The notes below the pieces were generated by a model. That model worked only from the letters and a program-made list of their open reading frames with translations. It was not told the origin of the DNA and did no database searches. Both the position numbers and the translations under genes were made by a program. 64,000 nt of DNA. It comes from Croceivirga sp. GTDB lineage: Bacteria > Bacteroidota > Bacteroidia > Flavobacteriales > Flavobacteriaceae. Of this stretch, positions 63,498 through 64,000 are shown one piece after another. How positions within the stretch are numbered: the first letter of the stretch is position 1; every line of letters begins with the position of its first letter. The stretch covers positions 284,337 through 348,336 of the forward strand of contig JANQRG010000046.1 in the NCBI GenBank assembly GCA_028284665.1, in the 5' to 3' direction.

Positions 63498-64000
63498 TGA
63501 AAATATTCAAAGTAAATTGTTTGCTGGGGATCTGTCTCCTTTTGATCACAGGGCATAGCCGGGCACAAAGTGTATTTACAGGAACCTTTATGACGCCCAA
63601 TGCAGCGGTAAGCCTGCAGTTAAAAGCTATGGATAATGAATTACACGGTTTGCTGGTATCCACCGAAGGGATGTACGCCTTGAAGGCCACTGCGACTTCC
63701 AATACGATCAGCGGCACTGTATTTACCAATGTGGGGAACTATTCATTTACAGGGCAACCTATGCAGGGCGGGCTGAGCATTGTTTCCGAAGGGGTGACCT
63801 ACAGCTTTTACCAAACGTCTACTGAACATCAGCTTGGAGGTGTAGACCTTACTCCCTATTTTGGAAATACCACAGCGCAAACCCAAACCCAAACGCAAAC
63901 CAATACCAATACTTCTTCCACAACTACCTCAAATCCGAACTATTCGGCATCGGAGCAGGAAATCTACAACTATATTGCCGGGGGGCAATTGGTCTATTAT
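63497..64000 (+). CDS. Secreted protein (partial, continues past the right edge)
   Basis: 168 residues are visible from ATG 63497. A signal peptide (ending HSRAQ) is followed by a beta-rich domain ('GTFMTPNAAVSLQLKAMDNELHGLLV', 'GMYALKATAT', 'GTVFTNVGNYSFTGQPMQGGLSI') and a QTQTQT/NTNT linker leading to 'NYSASEQEIYNYIAGGQLVYY'. It is co-directional with the DUF4251 gene. The family is not recognised. Confidence 0.7.
   Translation, partial: MKIFKVNCLLGICLLLITGHSRAQSVFTGTFMTPNAAVSLQLKAMDNELHGLLVSTEGMYALKATATSNTISGTVFTNVGNYSFTGQPMQGGLSIVSEGVTYSFYQTSTEHQLGGVDLTPYFGNTTAQTQTQTQTNTNTSSTTTSNPNYSASEQEIYNYIAGGQLVYY

Noticed and set aside
63880..63930. CAAACC/CAATAC short tandem repeat
   Set aside because: It encodes the QTQT/NTNT linker of a coding gene; not an independent repeat.
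1..64000. CRISPR arrays, tRNA or rRNA genes, transposases, phage genes
   Set aside because: No regular spacer repeats, cloverleaf-like structures or mobile element genes were seen.

Overview
The window looks like chromosomal DNA of a marine-type member of the Flavobacteriaceae (Bacteroidota). The evidence is a 287-aa primary sigma factor of the short Bacteroidota kind, a trypsin-like protease with a C-terminal type IX secretion (T9SS) sorting domain, many lipoproteins and secreted beta-propeller proteins, menaquinone synthesis (MenB), and A/T-rich leaders with TAnnTTTG-like promoter elements. No rRNA, tRNA, CRISPR array, insertion sequence or prophage was seen. Both ends cut through a gene.

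Layout. 1-4.4 kb: a secreted BNR/sortilin-type propeller protein (cut by the left edge), a LolA-like secreted protein, a DUF72 protein, phosphatidylserine decarboxylase and a hotdog thioesterase. 4.8-15.4 kb: a compact operon of hybrid histidine kinase (HisKA-HATPase-REC-Hpt), single-domain response regulator, membrane-anchored HEAT-repeat protein, processive GT2 glycosyltransferase, LTA-synthase-like sulfatase-fold enzyme with TPRs, and a TPR/YaiO outer-membrane barrel, facing a convergent GDPD-family esterase with an N-terminal ILEI-like domain. This reads as a phosphorelay-controlled envelope or extracellular polymer system and is the best candidate for something undescribed. 15.5-15.8 kb: two tiny paralogous ORFs, then rpoD. 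16.9-31.2 kb: mostly single housekeeping and accessory genes (helicase, GT4, LldD-like oxidase, GNAT, MenB, serine hydrolase, pirin, a heme-binding FG-GAP lipoprotein with an M14 peptidase, DUF1080, VWA lipoprotein, YdjC-like deacetylase).

31.3-39.8 kb: a molybdo-enzyme operon. It encodes a [2Fe-2S] subunit and a Tat-exported molybdopterin subunit of the xanthine dehydrogenase family, then MoaD, MoaA, MobA, MoeB-rhodanese, MoeA, XdhC and a MocA-like nucleotidyltransferase, so enzyme and cofactor maturation are encoded together. moaC, moaE and moaB are not in the window. 40.0-42.4 kb: a GntR/FCD repressor divergent from a lipoprotein trehalase, with a perfect palindromic operator candidate between them.

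42.4-46.5 kb: a segmental duplication. Two copies of a META-like lipoprotein gene carry the same flanks; one copy is followed by an intact T9SS serine protease, the other only by a decayed 5' fragment of that protease. A truncated, frameshifted DUF3052-like gene abuts one copy. 46.6-56.1 kb: lipoprotein, 1087-aa propeller protein, YciI-like, DUF1801, MscS channel, secreted PCMT-like methyltransferase, glutaredoxin-like protein, EamA transporter and DUF1080 lipoprotein. 56.2-64 kb: a secreted protein with about ten SDHH-type repeats, then a LytS-type kinase, a second LytS-like protein that has lost its catalytic residues, and a LytTR regulator in overlapping frames, followed by an amidohydrolase lacking the usual HxH motif, a DUF4251 lipoprotein and a protein cut by the right edge.
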